The notes: a model not told the origin generated them from the sequence alone. A stretch of DNA of 64,000 nt from Aaosphaeria pasadenensis (GCA_022813625.1 JAKLMB010000024.1:186001-250000), one strand, 5' to 3'; positions 33,437 through 45,947 are shown, counted from the first letter of the stretch. Made by a program: numbers and translations.

Positions 33437-33760
33437 GATCAACTGATGTTGTGTTGTTGTTCTTTGATGTTGAACTTTCTCAATTGAATAGTTTATATAC
33501 CCAGAAAGTATGTATGGTGTTCGGGATGCTTGAGAATTGAAGTATGATACCCCCGTGTACGTACAATTGTTGTTGTGGATACATTAAACGTGCAGATTTT
33601 TTTTTCTTTTTGCTAGTGGGGTGGATGGGTGGATGGGTGGGTTTGGGTCGTTAAGCGTGGTCGGTCGGGGGCTAAGAACTGTGTGTCTGTCTATTCCTGA
33701 TGCATCTATCATCTTACCCACACCAAACCACACAGCTCGGGGCCATATTAATTTTTGTGT
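33437..33760. other. Intergenic: tRNA-Arg upstream region and nucleotidase 3' end
   Basis: About 320 bases with T-runs near 33,598-33,612 and G-rich GGATGGGTGGATGG repeats. No further feature is supported. Confidence 0.45.
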
Positions 33761-35677
33761 TCAGGGACAATCGCCTTCCGTGGCCCAATGTTTCTCGACC
33801 CAATCGGTAATAATGTCTGTAACGCTCTTCCCGCCGTCGAAGTCATGTGCGTCTGCGTCCTCGCGCTTCTCGCCTAGGTACTCCAGCGCGAGGAGGATCC
33901 ACTTGTGGATGAACTCGTTGTACATCAGGTCCACCTTCTGTGGCAGCGTTTCAACAGCATCCTTGGGGTCGAAGCCCACGGCGGCTTGGATGCTGTTGTC
34001 GACGTTGTAGAAGGGGATCTTCGAGTGTTTGGTGTCGTCGCCGTCGGTGCCGTCGTCGTCTTGCGTCGTGTAGCCTGGGATGAGGGGCTCGGAGTCGTCT
34101 TCGTCGGATATGACGGTCTGTTCATCGTTGAGTGCGCGCAGGGCGATGGTGTAGGGGTCGTCGGTGAGCATGTAGGTTCGCATCCAGGAGGCTTCGACCT
34201 CGGGGGGTCGGATGAATGTTCGCTCTCCGATGATCATGTTTGCGATCGGGCCTTCGTTGTTTAGGAGCTTGATGACTTTACTTGCGGCCTCGTAGGGGAC
34301 GTCTTTGATGATTTTGATGTCACTGGTGAAAGGAGATATTAAGAACTTAGTGTCCCTGGTGAATGGACCTTTGAAAAGGTCGAATCGCACGGCACCGGTA
34401 TTGGTGATGATGATGGCTTTGGCTCCGTCTTTGACACGGCGGGACTCTTTGATAGTGTCGGGTAGTACATGCTCTTCCAGCCAAGTGAAGATGCTCTCGT
34501 TGTGAGGATAGGGTCTTCGATTCACCCAGTAATCCTGTGGTGCGCATCCATAGCGGTGATCAAGATTCAGAGATTTCCTGGCATCGTTGATCTGTGCAGA
34601 AACCTTGAGGCCATGTTTCGTGTCGAATGAATCCTCGTCCTTCTTACTGTGATGTCGCAAGGAATATAGGTTGTTGTCGAGATAGAGCCGAGTGAATTTG
34701 ACGCTCTTCTGTTCTACAGCTGGGCGATCTTTAGTTCCACCCGTCCTGAGACCGTCAATGGACATGAAGCCAATCGTCTCCATGTAGCGTCCACTTTCTA
34801 GGGCCACGGAATTTCGATCGTAGCGCGCATAGTCTCGAATGTGGGAATGGCCACCAAAAAACTGTATGGGCGTGTCCCATTGCGCGGATCGAATGACGGA
34901 ATATAAATCCCTGTATTCTGGAGAGCGAATATCGACATGACCAAATACAACGATCAGATCAACGTCTTCATCTTTCAGAGCTTCCTTGAACCAGTCTTCT
35001 TTGATAGTGTCCTCTACCTTCTGCACCACAGTGTTGTTGGCGTTGCCGGTGAAGTCAAAGATGAACCCAAAAGCAAGAATCCGGATGCCTTGGTTTTTGG
35101 TAGTGAATTTCTTGAATCGGGGAGCAAGAGGCTCTAGATTTCCCGTTTCTGGGCTGTAAATGTCAAGATTCGACGCGAGATAGTTGCCTTTAAAATTCGG
35201 AACAGTATGCCAGTACTCTCCTTCGGAGGAGCTCTTTTTGTATAACTCATGATTGCCAGAGCATATCAGGTCGATGTTTTGCTCTTTGGCAATCTCATAC
35301 GTGAATTTCCCCCGTGGCTTGGAGCTGTCGTAGATGGCGTTGCCCTCTATCCGATCTCCAGTGTCCACGAGGATTAAGTCGGAACCATCTTCGTCTGCTC
35401 TATCACGCAAATGTTTGGCAAACGAGATATAATCTCCCCAATCGGCAGAGTAAGAAGGTCTGAATAAAAATGTCAAAAATGAATGCGCGCACGGGAAGCA
35501 AGGCAATTACTCTTGAAGGTGGCCCCCCCACCAGCCGTGTATATCTGTTGTATGTAGAAAGTTGAGCTGCGCCCATGGAAGCTCACGCAACGGTGCAGGA
35601 ATCGGTGAGGGTGCCGAAGGCTGAGCACAGAAAGCAGTGCCTGCGAATGAAAGAAGGACTGAGATGGAGATGGCCAT
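33761..35677 (-). CDS. Secreted 5'-nucleotidase-like metallophosphoesterase
   Basis: Two exons (35677-35511 and 35459-33761) with a 51-nt intron encode 621 residues. A signal peptide (MAISISVLLSFAGTAFCA) starts the protein. The calcineurin-like metallophosphoesterase domain carries the metal ligands in order: LHTTDIHGWWGGH (Asp45, His47), VDTGDRIEGN (Asp90), SGNHE (Asn124, His125), FGHVDIRSP and FGGHSHIRD. A C-terminal 5'-nucleotidase-type domain follows (AIIITNTGAVRFDLFKGPFT). It probably dephosphorylates nucleotides or related phosphoesters outside the cell or in the secretory path. There is no GPI-type hydrophobic C-terminus, so it is likely soluble. The exact substrate is unknown. Confidence 0.92.
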
Positions 35678-36160
35678 AGCCGCAATTATATCAAAGATAG
35701 GTGAAAGGGCAGCATAAGGGTGAAATCTAGGTGGAATTTAGGTGACCCTAGGCAACGCTATGGTTTAGGTAACAGAGGCAAGGCGATGACGAAGCGCGTT
35801 GATCACGAAGACCGTGTTGAAAGTAAGGTGTTAGCTGTTCGGTTACTCTATTGGATGAATACCTCGAAAGAGAAGATTCAGACCGAAACGATAAGACAAT
35901 AGCACTCTTGTTGTATTGTTGATTGCAACAATAGAGGACCTCGATGGTCAGTGACGTTAGAATAGGCTGACTCAGCGGAGGTATGAGCGCGCTGACGGCG
36001 CTAACCCTGATTCAAACTTAGCCCAGTATTGTTAACGGACCGAGTCTCTTTTAAGCCCGCGTTCCTGGTCAACTTTTCTTGAGCAGACCACAACAACAAG
36101 ATATTCGCACCATCACCTTTCTTACTGTGATATCTGCAAATTCATTTGCACGTCTGAAAA
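35678..36160. promoter_or_regulatory. Divergent promoter, nucleotidase / RCC1
   Basis: About 480 bases between divergent starts, of mixed composition. No recognised element was found. Confidence 0.4.
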
Positions 36161-38044
36161 ATGCCTCCTAAACGTGCTGGATCCTCTCGCGCACCCTCTC
36201 GCGCCGCGAGTGAAAAGCCTACTGTCAATGGGACTGCATTAAAGCCAACAGCTGGTAAGTAGCTTGTGCGACTGGATATCACCACAGTCCTTTCAACCGG
36301 TTGAAGGAGAATTTCCATCAAAACAGACTCAGTTTCTTCCCAGGAACCGTTTCCAATGACTTACAATCTCGTTCTTCAACGGACTATGGAATATTTCTTT
36401 CGCGTCATGACTGCCGAGCTCTCACTGACACATACTCTAGGCCGTGGCCGTCCCAAGAGCACCGAACCGAAGCTCAACGGAACCGCAACGAAGAACGCGA
36501 AGAAGTCGGCAACACCAGCTCTTGCTGAGAAGCCCGCTTTGAAGCGCAAAAACGAAGATGATATCGAGGAGGAGCCTGCCCCGAAGCGCAAGAGGGACGC
36601 CACAACTGAACCAGAATCAAAGCCCAAGAAGGTTAAAACCCAGGCAACCAAAGTTGTGAAGGACACGAAGCCCAAGCCTAAAGGCCCTGTCCGTCGCAGC
36701 GGCAAGAAGACCGAGATCAACGCGCTTCGATATACCGAACCTTTGAAGGTTTTCGTCTTTGGCGAAGGAGGCAATGGCGAGCTTGGCTTAGGCGCGTTCA
36801 AGAAGGCCAAAGACGTCAAGCGACCTCGATACAATGAGCAGCTAACCAACTTGGACGTTGTGCGCATTGCTACTGGTGGCATGCACGTCATCGCATTGAC
36901 CAAGGACAACAAGATCCTCACTTGGGGTGTTAACGACAACGGCGCGCTTGGTCGAGACACATCAGCAGCTTCCGTGACGATGAAGGACATGGGCGATGGA
37001 GCCGGCTCAGACTCAGATTCGGAAGACGACCCAACTGGCGGTCTCAACGAACAGGAGGCCAACCCCTTGCCCGTATCTGCAGAACATTTCCCTGAAGATA
37101 CAGTCTTTGTCGACGTCGCTGCTGGCGATAGCTGCTCTTTCGCGCTCACCACCGAAGGTGCCGTCTATGGCTGGGGAACATTCCGCAAGAACGAGGGTGT
37201 TCTGGGATTCACCAGGTCTATCGAAACTGCCCGTACCCCGATCTATATCGAAAGCCTAAAGAAGATCACTGACATTGCTTGTGGAACAAACCATGTGCTG
37301 GCCCTCGATAAAGACCAACATGTGTGGGCTTGGGGCAATGGTCAGCAAAACCAGCTCGGGCGCCGTGTGACTGAGCGCTCTCTCATCGAAGCCTTACTTC
37401 CCAACCGTGTGGGTTTCCATGATAGCTCAGTCTCCCGTCCCAGTCAGCGGATCAGCAAAATTGCTTGTGGCGATTACCACGGCGTTGCCATCGCTACTGA
37501 CGGACACGTTTGGGCCTGGGGTGCCAACAACTACGCGGAAACCGGATACCCCGACAATGCTGGAGATGACAATGCGAATGTGTCCGCCCCTCAAGTTGTT
37601 CACAGCCTTGAGGGTAAGCAAGTCGAATCCGTCGTTTGCGGTTCGCATCACAATATTGCACGAACTGCCACTGGTCAGCTCCTTGCATGGGGACGTTGTG
37701 ATGGGTTCCAGACTGGTGTTCCCATGGATCAACTGAACGCCATCGATGATGAGTCCATCCTTCTCAAGAGTGGCGGCAACAAGCCTAAGATCCTCATCCA
37801 GCCTACAGCTATTGCTGGCTTGGATAACATTGTCGAGGTTGCCTGCGGTCCGGAGCACACCATTGCTATCAACAGCGAAGGAAGGGCGTATTCTTGGGGT
37901 TTCTCTGCCAATTACCAGACCGGGCAAGGCACCGACGATGACGTCCAGCTCCCTACTCTCATTGATAACACTGCTGTTCGTGAGACGAAGCTCGTCTGGG
38001 CTGGAGCCGGAGGTCAGTACTCCGTTGTTGCCAGTCGAAAATAA
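36161..38044 (+). CDS. pim1: RCC1 family Ran guanine nucleotide exchange factor
   Basis: Exon 36161-36254 (start MPPKRAGSSRAPSRAAS) is spliced by a 186-nt intron (GTAAGT donor, TAG acceptor) to exon 36441-38044, giving 565 residues. The N-terminal 140 residues are Lys/Arg/Pro-rich and nuclear-localisation-like (EPAPKRKRDA, KPKPKGPVRRSGKK). Seven RCC1 repeats follow, with typical GxGxxGELG and HxxALT blocks (GEGGNGELGLG, GGMHVIALTKDNKILTWGVN, CGTNHVLALDKDQHVWAWGN, CGPEHTIAINSEGRAYSWGF). An acidic insert (SDSDSEDDPTGG) sits between repeats. It is a chromatin-bound Ran GEF that sets up RanGTP for nuclear transport and mitosis. The N-terminus was chosen by the conserved basic start; the intron interior also stays partly open. 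Confidence 0.93.
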
Positions 38045-39021
38045 GCCTAGTGCCTTTCGCCCCCTTATATCACCAGATGGATCGTTGTGTTCTAGGTTAC
38101 AGTTTCACGGAATGGTGCATGGTGGCATGGTACCGGAATCTATGTTTTGTTTATATACCCGCAAACGAAAATGTCGGGCAGGCGTTATGTTCTTGGTCAT
38201 GGGTTTTCTTTAGGTTGTGCATAGCGTGGTCTCCTTCTCTTCTTCGAGCATAACGGCTCTTTGCGCATATTCAGCCCTTGCAAGTCCGATTGCATTTGCA
38301 GCGCTAGCGTTGAGCCGCAGCTGATAATTTGCTCATTTCATCCCTCAAGGCCTTCTACTGGCAACGATGGATACAGGTTGCTTCAAAGGGCACCAGAGGG
38401 CATTTCCTCCATTTCCTCGGAATGAGATTGTAATAGTAGTTTGGTTTTGCTCAGTTCGTCTAGACCATTTCTATGTTATAAACTGGATGTATGACTGAAT
38501 ATACTCCCTCCAACTGATTGAACCTAGAATTTGACTTTTCTCGCTGGTGACCATAGTGACAATAGACATTACTTCCACTCAAGGTTAGTGTTTGCATGCA
38601 TTGAACAGACATCCTGCGGTCGGAACACAGCTACAGCTGGCCTAAGAGGAACGTAATTACTGTATCAACTTAAGGCATATGCTCATATTGATTCTCCCAC
38701 AAAGCCAGGAACAAGAAACAAGCTGTATTCGGCTGTTCTTGCTGGGTAAGTATCCAAAAGCAATCGACTTTTCTTTTCGAGGTGACATCACGCATGCATA
38801 GACTCAGTTCGTTGAAAAGTAGGATCATTCGCCAGAAGCGACATGTCAATACTCTCAAAATAGACCCAAATATATTCGATTTTTCCGTCTGCACCATATC
38901 AAAAACGCCATAAAATGCTTTCCAGACTCCACACGACCTAGGGGTATTTCCTGCTCTCACAGTGACCTTTCACCTCCCGCCTCTCATGGCTCTGGAAGCC
39001 TCTCGTTCGCTCGCGTTGTAT
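38045..39021. other. Intergenic, convergent 3' ends
   Basis: About 980 bases between the convergent RCC1 and rpb10 genes. A minus-strand frame at 38,670-38,960 has no domain character. Nothing is supported. Confidence 0.45.
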
Positions 39022-39453
39022 CTATTTGCTGGCATTAGCCTCGGCACGGGACGCAAGGCGGAATTCGCGGAGCCTTTGGCGGCGCAGTAGCTCACGCTCT
39101 TCAGCGCGGTCTGCTGTGGGGACATACTTGAGGAGTTTCTCGATGAGGTCGACGTGGGTGAGGACCATACGGCGGCAGCAGTATCGGCGGAGACCGAGCT
39201 GGTCAAGGACTTCTCTGTTGTGGTTGGAGAGGTTAGTCTATCTTGTATCCGTGTCGCAACGAGACGCCAGTTGGAGCGCGGAGAAGAATGACAGGGTCAT
39301 TTACCCATCCACGAAACCCTCATCTACGAGCTTGAGATAGCGTTCCCAAAGGTCGCCAATGACCTATTGTTGATTAGCATTGAGGGTATCTTCACGTCGT
39401 TAACAATTTGGCCGTACCTTTCCGCAGGAAAAGCAGCGGACCGGGATAATCAT
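39022..39453 (-). CDS. rpb10: RNA polymerase I/II/III subunit Rpb10 (RPABC5)
   Basis: Three exons (39453-39418, 39363-39305, 39214-39022) encode 95 residues; introns are 54 and 90 nt. The start MIIPVRCFSCGK and the RYCCRRMVLTHVDLIEKLLKY block give the four zinc-binding cysteines (CxxC and CC) that define Rpb10, and VIGDLWERYLKLVDEGF is conserved. Rpb10 is a small shared subunit of all three nuclear RNA polymerases. The core normally ends soon after LLKY-x-P. Here it runs on for about 25 more residues, charged and helical (DRAEERELLRRQRLREFRLA), an extension absent from yeast. The gene diverges from nan1 with under 300 bases between. Confidence 0.95.
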
Positions 39454-39745
39454 TTTGATTTTTGTAGCGTGGAAATGTTCGCTTTTTCTTGTAGGGTAGG
39501 TTTCGTTAGAGCGATTTGCGTAAGTTCAAAGATCAAGTTGTGAAGCAAGCTCTTGTGTTTCTGTAGATTGGCAGGTTGCGGTTCAAAGAATTTGGAGAAC
39601 GCCGGGCCCGCCTCCATCTTGGCGCGTCCAGGGCGGTGAAAAGCTTGGGCCAACTTTGTCAAAAAATATTCTTGAACCCGCGATGCTCAATCGTCAATCT
39701 CCTCTCCAGTGATACAAATCACCGATTCGCTCAGCGTTCTTGACA
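39454..39745. promoter_or_regulatory. Compact divergent promoter, rpb10 / nan1
   Basis: Only 292 bases separate the start codons of an RNA polymerase subunit and a ribosome-biogenesis factor. Both are growth genes, and shared control is plausible. No specific motif is called. Confidence 0.45.
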
Positions 39746-42700
39746 ATGGTCGATTCTTCGAACTCGCCGAAATTAAAGAGGAAGCACGACGGTGCGGAGT
39801 CTCGTGGAAAGAAGAAGGCCAGAACGCAGGGAAAGAGCAAAGCATCTAACAACAATGCGGACGAAGGCGCGCCCAATGGCTCTGATGTCCTAACGCCGGA
39901 CGTGACGGGCAGTCAAGACGCTCAAAAGAAGAATACACCCCAGCAATCGACCCTCAGCAATGGCGCATCTAAAGAGCTACCTTTGTCGTCAAAATCTAGC
40001 CAAAGAAAATCGAAGACCGCCAAGAAAGACGATACATCCGAGAAATCATCAATCAAGACTGTCGCGGTAGCTACTGCAAACGCAGGTTCTGTCAAAGATG
40101 GTCAAGACGAGTCTCAGGCTGCGATCGCGGCGAAGAAGAGACATAGGACTAGGAACAAGGATAAGCGCAATGACGGAGAGGAAGGAATTGGTAATCTCAT
40201 ACTACCAATGGCCTCGAGCGACTCTCTGGAGAAGAAACGAAGACTCGACTCGGTGACGAAGTGGTCGATGTCTGCACCGGTTGGAGGATGGTTTCTCCCA
40301 CACGACACCATATTCTCTGCGGACGAGAAGTTTTTGCTGGTTGCCAGTCCTAGGGCACTACAAATATACTCCGCCGAAACATCCATACGCGTCCGCGAAC
40401 TCGCAGGCAGTTCCCTTGCCACATATGCTCTATCATCAGCGAACCCAGACCATGTCTATGTGGCCAGTTCCACGGGTTTGATATCGTTATGGGACTGGAC
40501 AACAGGATCGAAGATCGGCCGATGGGACATCGGCGCAGTCATCCAACAGATCGCTGTAGTCCCTCAACCGGATACGGATCTCGACCTTGTCTACTGCCAA
40601 GAAGGGTTGAAAAGAAACATCATCAACGTCCACGCTCTCCGTACCAAATCCCAAGATTCAAAAACCGAGTTGAAACAAATCCTCAAGGCAACATCAGGCG
40701 TCAACCGTTTCGAGGTTCTTTTGGGTGGTAAGGTTGTTGTCGCCACTACCGATAATACGATCTTGATTGGAAGAAGGATCAAAGTACACAAGACTGCCCT
40801 GGAGGATTTTGAGTATGTCTGGCGAGAAATCAAGATTGCGAAGCAAATCACGACAATGAGTGCATATGTCCGCGACGCAAACATTAGTGGAAAGGCAAAG
40901 CAGTCTCCAAAGGACCACAGAGTCAATCTCGATATTGCAATCGGTGATGTAGAGGGTACGATACATCTGTTTGAGGATATCTTGACCTCCTTTACTGCCA
41001 TGGAGCGCCTTCAGAAAGACAATGACAGGGCCAACGTGGATGTAAACACAGACGCCCTCAGATCCAAGCACTTGCACTGGCACCGAGAGGCTGTGTGTGC
41101 ACTTAAATGGTCGCGCGATGGTAAGCGTTTCTTGTTCCGTTGTCTCGTGCCATATACTGACCGTGAGTAGGCAACTATCTCATCTCTGGAGGCAGAGAAA
41201 CTGTACTAGTGATTTGGCAGCTGTCTACGGGAAAACAACAGCACCTCCCTCATTTGACTGCCGCCATCGAGAATATCACTGTATCTCCACTAGGCGCCTC
41301 CTATGCCATTGCGCTGGCTAACAACTCCGTAATCGTGCTGTCCACTGCTGAGCTACAGGCAAAGACAAACATTGTCGGCATACAATCAAGACGAGTTGAT
41401 CCCTCGAAAATGCCGGAAGAGTCAGGGTCGGTGGAATCTGCATTCGAAAATCTTGTCTCGGTTCCCATGGCTGTAGACCCCAAGAACGGTTGCCATGTTC
41501 TTTTCCCGGTCCCGTCTTCTCAACCTCGATCTCCCCAGGCCTCAGAGGTTTCTCCTGAACCTTACCTCCAGACCTTCGACATCTCCGCCGGTCGTTCGGC
41601 TTTCCGGCAAGCATTGACTCGCAACAATGCTACCGATCCAAACATGGCCCCCGATGGATCCAAGATTCACGAGCCCACCGTCAAATTGCTCCAAATCAGC
41701 AATGATGGCAAGTGGTTGGCAACCGTAGACGAGTGGTTTCCCCCACGAAAAGATCTCTCTTACCTCGATGAAGGCATCGCTGAATTCAATGAGGAGGAGC
41801 AGTCCTTCCGCCGCGAGATTTACCTCAAATTTTGGCAATGGGATGAGAAGACTTCACAGTGGTCATTGATTTCGAGAATCGATTCACCTCATTTCTTTGA
41901 AGATGTTGGTGCTAGTGCTCGTGTTTTGAGTCTCATCGCCGACCCTTCGGGTGTTGGATTCGCAACCGTTGGCGAGGACCGCAATGTTCGTGTATGGCGA
42001 CCTAAGACTCGAACTCGTACCGGAACCATCGTCCGTGGAGCGGAGGAGGGGCTTGTTAACTGGTCACTTGATCACTCTGTCGAGCTCGAGAATAGCATTG
42101 ATAGTTTGGAGTCTGCTTCAACCTATCAGTCTTCTCAAGTGCCAGTGTCTGCACGCTTGGCTTTCTCTGCAGATGGCTCAGTACTTGCTGCAGGGATCTC
42201 GTGGATCTCTGAGGATGGCTCAGGATCTATTCATCTCATTGACAGCAATTCAGGAACAATCCAGCAGTCCATCAGCGAAATCGATGTAGGTATTCTCGCT
42301 TGCCTTGGTATAGTGGGCCGCTATCTAGTCGCTTTGGGGGATTCTATCATAGTATGGGATCTTGTGGTCGATCAATTGCTACACTGCATTCCCTTGGTCG
42401 TCCCTGGCGCCGACGATATCCTCGATGCAATGTCCTTGATTCGCCTAGCCATAAACGAGGCTGATGGGACATTTGCCATTGCCTATCCAAGCTTCGATCA
42501 ACGCGAACTGGTTAAAACGAACAGTGGCAGGCGATATAGGAAAGCATCGTCGAAGATTTCAATTTTCAGTCCAGAGCAACCTCGCCCATTATGGTCTAGT
42601 AGGACCACCGATGTTGTGCTCGCCTTGGAGGCCGCGAGGGATGGAAAGGGATACGTTGTACTCGACTCTTCTTCGTCCATCAGAACGGTTCGACCTATGG

Positions 42701-43011
42701 GCGAGAACCTTCAATTGCAAACGCCACCTCCGGAAAGCACATCGAGTTCAGAACAGGCTGCTGCCGAGCAATTATCTGAAGACGATATAAACGACGATGA
42801 GCAAGTCTCCACAGAAAGAGCACAACGACCGCTATTGTCTCAAGACGCAATTGACATTGCGACCGAGAACGATAAGCCCGTCGTTAGGCCTGAACAACTA
42901 CAACGCATTTTCGATACGGGGCCATCTCATGCGCTCCCTCCTGTGAAGGATTTATTGAGTGCAGTGGTAGATCTGTATGCTAGAAAACCCAGAGTTGTAG
43001 GTTCGGTGTGA
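39746..43011 (+). CDS. nan1: t-UTP subunit Nan1/Utp17 (WDR75-like), ribosome biogenesis
   Basis: Exons 39746-41120 and 41171-43011, joined across a 50-nt intron, encode 1,071 residues from the ATG at 39,746. The N-terminal 165 residues are Lys/Ser-rich with nucleolar-type basic clusters (KLKRKHDG, AAKKRHRTRNKDKR). WD40 repeats follow: GGWFLPHDTIFSADEKFLLV, ATYALSSANPDHVYVASSTG, then LHWHREAVCALKWSRDGNYL with SGGRETVLVIWQL across the splice junction, and ATVGEDRNVRVWRPK. A Gln/Glu-rich C-terminal segment ends in LYARKPRVVGSV. Nan1 belongs to the t-UTP part of the small-subunit processome, linking rDNA transcription to pre-18S processing in the nucleolus. Confidence 0.92.
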
Positions 43012-43610
43012 GAAAATTGCACCGACCGACCATGTAAAATGTTATTTTTTATTAAAAATATCCGATGTTTGAACTATGGCCCGGAGAATTCCTTAATCCA
43101 GTGAACGGAAATGATTGTCGCTTACGATGTAGTGAATGCAAAGACCGATACGGAGATTGTACCTTCTGCGTCAGCAATGCAGCTGACTGACCTGACCATT
43201 AAGACTTTTCAATGCCTCAGGATGTGAGCCAGTGCGATATCTTTCGGTATGATTTAGAACTGTTATGTTGTCTTTCAACCCCTAGCATTTGAACTTGGAG
43301 CAGTATGGAAGGTTGCCACGAATCAATCGAAACTATCGCTGGGCTGCGCGGTTGCTCTAACACTTTCTTCTCTCTGAATAGGCAATCATAGCAAATGCTA
43401 AGTCCTTTCGATGCAACGTACGCGCGAGTCTGCAATGCCATCCTAGCAACGTCGACTTCTAGCAGAGGGATGGGGTATCATTTGAATAAGCGAGAACCTA
43501 TGTGATCCACTCATGCGCCTTTATGCCTTCAGCTTCGGGATCGACAGGTACATTTACCACCCTGTCTCGAGCTTGCGCCACTCTGGGCAGCGTCAAATAA
43601 ACCACACATC

Positions 43611-43705
43611 ACTTTTCATTGGCCTCCTCCACACACAGGACTCAGTCTCCGACCTTCTCAATTGAGTATTCTCGGACTGTGGCATGCCTAACTTTTCATT
43701 GGCCT
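43611..43705. repeat. Direct repeat of a 15-mer, 80-bp period
   Basis: The 15-mer acttttcattggcct occurs at 43,611-43,625 and again at 43,691-43,705. Sequence between the copies is not repeated. It includes a reverse CCAAT-like core (attgg), so a duplicated regulatory site is possible. Confidence 0.5.
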
Positions 43706-43928
43706 GGAACATGTTCGACATTTAGGGGCATTAGCCACAATAGGCATGCGGCAAAGGTGCTAACCAGTGAGGTGCCTCCATAGGCCGTCGTTTGACTCCC
43801 TACCCCTGAGGGGAATGCTTGCATTGGACTCAGAAACTGTTGTATTAATAAAAAATACTACACCCGGCCCCGTCAGGTGCAGGCCAGTAGGACTTCTTGT
43901 TAAGGTCCGGTCATGGCCTATTTGCGCG

Positions 43929-43976
43929 TGAGAACCCTGAAGATGAGGGTGCATGTTTTATGCATGCACGTTCTCA
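43929..43976. repeat. Imperfect inverted repeat / hairpin
   Basis: The outer arms TGAGAAC and GTTCTCA enclose inner arms GTGCATG and CATGCAC around a seven-base loop. The hairpin lies about 155 bases upstream of the PLC-like start codon. It could be in the 5' leader or promoter. Confidence 0.55.
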
Positions 43977-44131
43977 TTGAGGGGTTGCTTGGTATATAGG
44001 ATCTCTCCCCAGATCGTTTGTTTGTTTAAAAGTATTGTGTACTTTTTCTGTTACAAAGGTAGCGCTGTCTGTGTATCTCTAAGGCGAGCGTGAATCACAG
44101 TTTCTGTTTAAGACAACGCGGCAAGCTGAAA

Positions 44132-45650
44132 ATGGGTTACGGTAACCTTTCGAATTGCACGTCTAAACGAACCCAAGTACTAATTTTTGCAGGCGGATTT
44201 CTGACCATTCTCAATGGGTCCCCTCACGATTTCGCGCTGAGTGGGCAGCACTCGTACCAAATGGACACATGGAGTTGGCCTACGATTCAAGCTGGTACAT
44301 CTGCTAAAGTCTACGTTGAATTTGGAACAAAAGGAAACACGGGGGACGATGGTGGTGAAGCATATTACAACATCGCTGGAACATCGGAGAAATTCAGTGT
44401 ACTGGGTAGGAAACCTCGGGACTACCAACTCACGATTAGCTTGGACGGGCTGTCGACAAAGCAGAGCCCGCAGGGTTCAAAGGTCGAGCTGGGATTCAGA
44501 CACGATGCAGCCGTCAACTGGATTCTCTCAACAGACGAAGCCGATCAGTGGTGGTCGAACAGTGGAACAACGACAGACTGGATGCAGCAGAGCCTTGGAT
44601 CATTGGGAAACAGGACGCTCAAGCATATTGCTATGCCGGGCTCTCACGATGCCGGCATGAGTTCGTACAAGCCAGGAACCGTTGGCGCTCATTTCGCAAA
44701 CACGCAGGCGCAATACCTTGATTTCTACGGTCAGCTCATGGTTGGATCTCGATACTTTGACCTTCGACCGGTTATCTCGAATGGAAAGTGGGTTTCTGGA
44801 CACTACTCGGAAATACAGGGCCCAGGAATATGGCTAGGTGGTAACGGTCAGCCCATATTGGTAAGACCTACACGGTTTGACGTTCGACGCTTGGATGGAC
44901 TGCTGACCCTGTCTGTAGGACATAGTAAAGCAAGTGAATGACTTCACCAGACAGTACAAGGAGCTGGTCATCATCAACCTCAGCCATACGCTTGACACGG
45001 ATCATGACTACAAGGACCTATCTCAAGATCAATGGAATCAACTATTCGATATTCTCAAAGGCATCGAAAATCGCTTCACCGTACAGAACCCCGGGAATAC
45101 AGACTTCAGCAACAAAGTGCTGGGAGATTTCATCACGGATCGGGCATCAGTATTCATAGTTGCCCAGCTTCCGAACGGTATCTCCTTGGGCAACTACGCG
45201 AACGAGGGTTTTTACAACCAGAACAACTTCCCATTCTACGACTCCTACTCGAACTCCAACAAGGCCGACGATATGGAGAACGACCAACTGTCCAAACTCA
45301 AAGCGCAGCGCAACATAGTCGCCGACGCCGCAAGCCGCAAAGACAAGTTCCACATCCTCTCTTGGACACTGACACAGCAGCCAGAAGACGTGCTCAACTT
45401 CGACAAAGCCATCATGAACCTCGGAACCTCTGTCTACAACCACCTATTCGACAAAGCATTCAACGCTTTCACGCCCGAATCGTTCCCGAACGTTTTGTAT
45501 GTGGATAGCTTAGGCATTCGGGACAAATCTGTAGTGTTCCCCTTTGATAAGCCCAGAAGCGTGCCGACTACTAATGACATCGCGGCTTTGGCTATTGCTA
45601 TTAACAACGCAAAGGCAGGTCGGAATGGATATGTGACGGGCCAAAATTAG
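44132..45650 (+). CDS. PLC-like phosphodiesterase (PI-PLC X-domain type)
   Basis: Three exons (44132-44141, 44193-44860, 44919-45650) encode 469 residues. The first exon carries three codons plus one base; a 51-nt intron (CTAAT branch, GCAG acceptor) gives the family-typical start MGYGGFLTILNGSPHDF. An N-terminal beta-rich domain of about 150 residues is followed by an X-domain-like TIM barrel with catalytic-type histidines in KHIAMPGSHDAGM and SGHYSEIQGPG. YFDLRPVISNGKW and LVIINLSHTLD are further core strands. No signal peptide, C2 or Y domain is present. Similar fungal proteins resemble bacterial PI-PLC, but their substrate is not established. The first intron is a multiple of three without a stop. 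Confidence 0.88.
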
Positions 45651-45947
45651 GTGTTTCCACTTTTTTTCTTGGTGGGAACGTTGATGAGACGCTTTGGCGG
45701 TTTCAATTTCTTCGCTTTGAGTGTTTGAGTTGGTTTTAAAGAGATACCCAGTTCTACTTAAATAATTTGCAAAACTTGTTAATATTTATGGCAATCGTTC
45801 AATATAAACAGATTTCGTCATAATTCAAGCTTGACGATGTTCCGGATACGGTGATGTTCGAATGTGCGTAAAATAGTAACACAACCGTGCACCCGAGCAC
45901 CAAGCGAAACCCCCCAAAAAATGTAAAAATTGCAATAAAAAAATTGC
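45651..45947. other. Intergenic, PLC-like gene 3' side
   Basis: About 300 AT-rich bases up to the T-run of the interrupted tRNA gene, with A-runs from 45,914 onward. Nothing further is supported. Confidence 0.4.

Larger units (their letters stand above)
43012..44131. other. Intergenic between nan1 and the PLC-like gene
   Basis: About 1.1 kb. It contains two copies of acttttcattggcct (43,611-43,625 and 43,691-43,705, 80 bases apart) and an inverted repeat at 43,929-43,976. No gene is supported. Confidence 0.5.
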
